Assembly (NCBI GenBank): GCA_945876015.1
Contig: CAMCNM010000098.1
Coordinates: 1 to 7,089, forward strand
Length of the DNA: 7,089 nt
Direction: 5' to 3'
From: Gemmatimonas phototrophica
GTDB taxonomy: Bacteria > Gemmatimonadota > Gemmatimonadetes > Longimicrobiales > Gaopeijiaceae
This document shows positions 5,408 to 7,089 of the stretch, one piece after another (within the stretch, counting starts at the first letter, position 1; each line of letters opens with the position of its first letter). The notes beneath the pieces were generated by a model. That model was not told where the DNA came from. It did not search any database and saw nothing but the letters and a program-made list of their open reading frames with translations. A program made the translations under genes and the position numbers.

Positions 5408-7089
5408 GTGGCGTACGCCCTCCTCGCCGCGCTCGCCGCCGAGGCCGAGCAGCGTCGGCGGGGCGCGCGCACCCTGCTGGTCGCTCCCACCCGAGGTGAA
5501 GGCCGCGAGATCCTGCGCGCGCTGGCGCGCGAGCACGGGGGATGGCTGGGCCTCGAGGTCACGACCGTGCGCCCCCTCGCGCTCGAGATGGTCGGCGCCG
5601 ACCTGGGCGCCAGGGGACTCACGCTGCTCGACGAGTTCGCCGAGCAGGCCCTGGTGGACGAACTCCTCGACGAAGCGCTCGAGGCCTCCCCCGCCGCCGC
5701 ACATCTGCGCGAGCTGGCGGAAGGCGTGGGCTTCCGGGCCGCGGTCCGCGAGGCGGTGAAAGCACTCCGCTTGGCGGGGATCTCATCCGACGACCTGCGC
5801 AGCGCTCCCCTGGAGGATCCCGCCAAGCACGCACTCGTTCTTCATATGCTTCGGGGGCTCGAGGAGCGACTGCGCACGGGAAGTCTGGCCGACACCGCGG
5901 CGGTCCTGGAAGCGGCCACGGCTGCGCTGCGCGACCCTGCTCGCTTCCCGGCGGATTCCGTTCTGCTCCTTCCCGGCCTGGGGACACGCGGCATCGCCGG
6001 GCGCTTCCTCCGCGCCCTCGAAGACCGCGGAGCACGTCCTCTTCCCCACGATCGGGTGATCGGCTTCCCTGCGCCGTCGGGCCTGTCCTGGCTGGAAGCG
6101 GATGCGCCCGCGTCCGCTCTGGGCCGAATGAACGATCTGTCGCACGCCCCATCCGACCCCGAGCCCGTGACGGCACTCGACCTCTTCCGAGCATCCGGGA
6201 TCACGGAGGAGCTCCGCGAGGTTCTCCGTCGCATCCTCGCTTCCGGGCTGCGTTGGGATCAGGCGGAAATCGTGACGCCCGATCCCGGGGCATACGGGCC
6301 CGCGTTCCACGCGCTCGCCATCCGGCTCGGTATCGGCGTGACGTTCGCCGTCGGCCTTCCGGTCGAGCGCACGCGTCCGGGACGTGTGGTAGCCGCCTGG
6401 CTTCGTTGGGTGCGGGACGGCTTCCCCGACGCCGTGCTGCGGCGCCTGCTCGAGTCCGGCGACCTCGTCGGGCCGACCAGGTTCCGTGACGTGGACGGCG
6501 CGGCCCTTTCCCGTCGGCTCCGCAGGCTCCGAGTCGGATGGGGACGCGAGCGCTACCTGACCGCGATCGAAGCAGCGCGCCGCCGCCTCGAAGCGGCAGG
6601 CCCGAGGCCGTATCCGGAGGAAGACCCGGAGGCCGCTTCGGCGCGTCACGCGCGGGACCTGCATGAGCTGGAGGCCCTGCATGCGCTCGTCGAGCCTCTG
6701 CTCGCGGCAGTGCCGCCCATCCCGACTCGTGTCGAAGCAGCGCCGCCACCCGTGACCCCCGGCGCGCTCGCGCGCGCACTGAGCAGGTTCCTCGATCAAG
6801 TGCCCGCCGGGGGATCGGTGGACGACACCGCGATCGAGCGCCTGCGCCGCATCCTCGATCGCGTCTCCGCCGAGCTCCAGCGACCGACCACGTTCTCCGC
6901 CGCCCTGGCCATCCTGGCGCAGCATCTGGCCATCCGGGTCCCCGCCCCGCGAGCGGAGGGCCGGGCACCCTGGGTATCCGACGGAGGACATCTGCACCTG
7001 TCCGACGTCGAGCACGGAGGGTGGAGCGGCCGCGAGGCGACATTCGTGGTCGGGCTGGACGCGGGCCGCTTTCCGGGCACGGGTGCTCA
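5408..7089 (+). CDS. addB: AddB-like helicase/nuclease subunit (PD-(D/E)XK family), N-terminal part, partial
   Basis: 560 codons are open to the window edge; the C-terminal nuclease and any Fe-S cluster cysteines are not in view. Residues ~21-65 (RTLLVAPTRGEGREILRAL, then WLGLEVTTVRPLALEMV) match the start of the UvrD-like fold in AddB proteins. Residues ~254-345 (ELREVLRRILASGLRWDQAE, ITPDPGAY-like segment, LGIGVTFAVGLPVERTRPG, AAWLRWVRDGFPDAVLRRLL) match the second helicase-like domain. Residues 541-559 (GREATFVVGLDAGRFPGTG) match the conserved segment near motif VI. AddB works with AddA in resecting double-strand breaks for RecA loading. No Walker A motif is seen: the predicted protein begins at VAYALLAAL, where the helix after a P-loop would be. 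Some AddB proteins lack a working P-loop, so this may be normal, or the true N-terminus may be altered. An addA gene would be expected beyond the window. Other helicase-like nucleases of the RecB/AddB superfamily remain possible. Confidence 0.75.
   Translation, partial: MAYALLAALAAEAEQRRRGARTLLVAPTRGEGREILRALAREHGGWLGLEVTTVRPLALEMVGADLGARGLTLLDEFAEQALVDELLDEALEASPAAAHLRELAEGVGFRAAVREAVKALRLAGISSDDLRSAPLEDPAKHALVLHMLRGLEERLRTGSLADTAAVLEAATAALRDPARFPADSVLLLPGLGTRGIAGRFLRALEDRGARPLPHDRVIGFPAPSGLSWLEADAPASALGRMNDLSHAPSDPEPVTALDLFRASGITEELREVLRRILASGLRWDQAEIVTPDPGAYGPAFHALAIRLGIGVTFAVGLPVERTRPGRVVAAWLRWVRDGFPDAVLRRLLESGDLVGPTRFRDVDGAALSRRLRRLRVGWGRERYLTAIEAARRRLEAAGPRPYPEEDPEAASARHARDLHELEALHALVEPLLAAVPPIPTRVEAAPPPVTPGALARALSRFLDQVPAGGSVDDTAIERLRRILDRVSAELQRPTTFSAALAILAQHLAIRVPAPRAEGRAPWVSDGGHLHLSDVEHGGWSGREATFVVGLDAGRFPGTGA

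Noticed and set aside
5783..7015. Long minus-strand open frame opposite the AddB-like gene
   Set aside because: Low-complexity Arg/Gly/Pro-rich translation without motifs, while the plus strand carries recognisable AddB segments throughout.
1..7089. CRISPR arrays, insertion sequences, integrases, phage genes
   Set aside because: No regularly spaced repeats, terminal inverted repeats, transposase or integrase motifs were seen on either strand.

Overview
The window is GC-rich bacterial DNA, densely coding, with strong G/C bias at third codon positions, so almost every frame on both strands is falsely open. Gene content suggests a high-GC environmental bacterium, most like Gemmatimonadota or a neighbouring phylum. 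The hints are a NosR-type protein, PQQ-type sugar dehydrogenase, exported M28 peptidase, DUF5818-like lipoprotein and AddB-like nuclease. That assignment is inference from protein style, not from a marker gene. No rRNA, tRNA, insertion sequence, phage gene or CRISPR array is visible.

Layout: (1) 1-1003, minus strand: the first 334 residues of a NosR-family protein (signal peptide plus periplasmic FMN-binding domain), cut by the window edge. (2) 1004-1297: a divergent intergenic region with overlapping hairpins in the nosR leader, a possible nosR promoter with an FNR-type half-site, and an imperfect ~30-bp direct repeat. (3) 1298-4928, plus strand: a tight three-gene set of exported proteins. 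These are a PQQ-dependent sugar dehydrogenase-like beta-propeller, a two-domain lipoprotein (TIG/IPT-like plus DUF5818-like OB fold), and an M28 zinc peptidase with PA insert. The gaps are 8 bp and then a 4-bp GTGA overlap, so they are very probably one transcript. (4) 4929-5049: a short gap with a weak terminator-like hairpin. (5) 5050-5397: a small ORF holding only the C-terminal half of the tRNA-binding OB domain found in Trbp111 and the MetG C-terminus. (6) 5408 to the end: the N-terminal 560 residues of an AddB-like inactivated helicase/nuclease subunit of double-strand break repair.

The left half is about the cell envelope: NosR supports periplasmic N2O reductase, and the divergent operon makes three exported proteins. 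The right half is intracellular (RNA binding, DNA repair) and looks like a separate transcription unit. The most unusual points are the repeat in the divergent promoter region, the half-domain tRNA-binding protein just before addB, the missing P-loop at the AddB N-terminus, and a G8 tract beside the lipobox cysteine of the lipoprotein. I did not find a clear new multi-gene system; these are specific local oddities.
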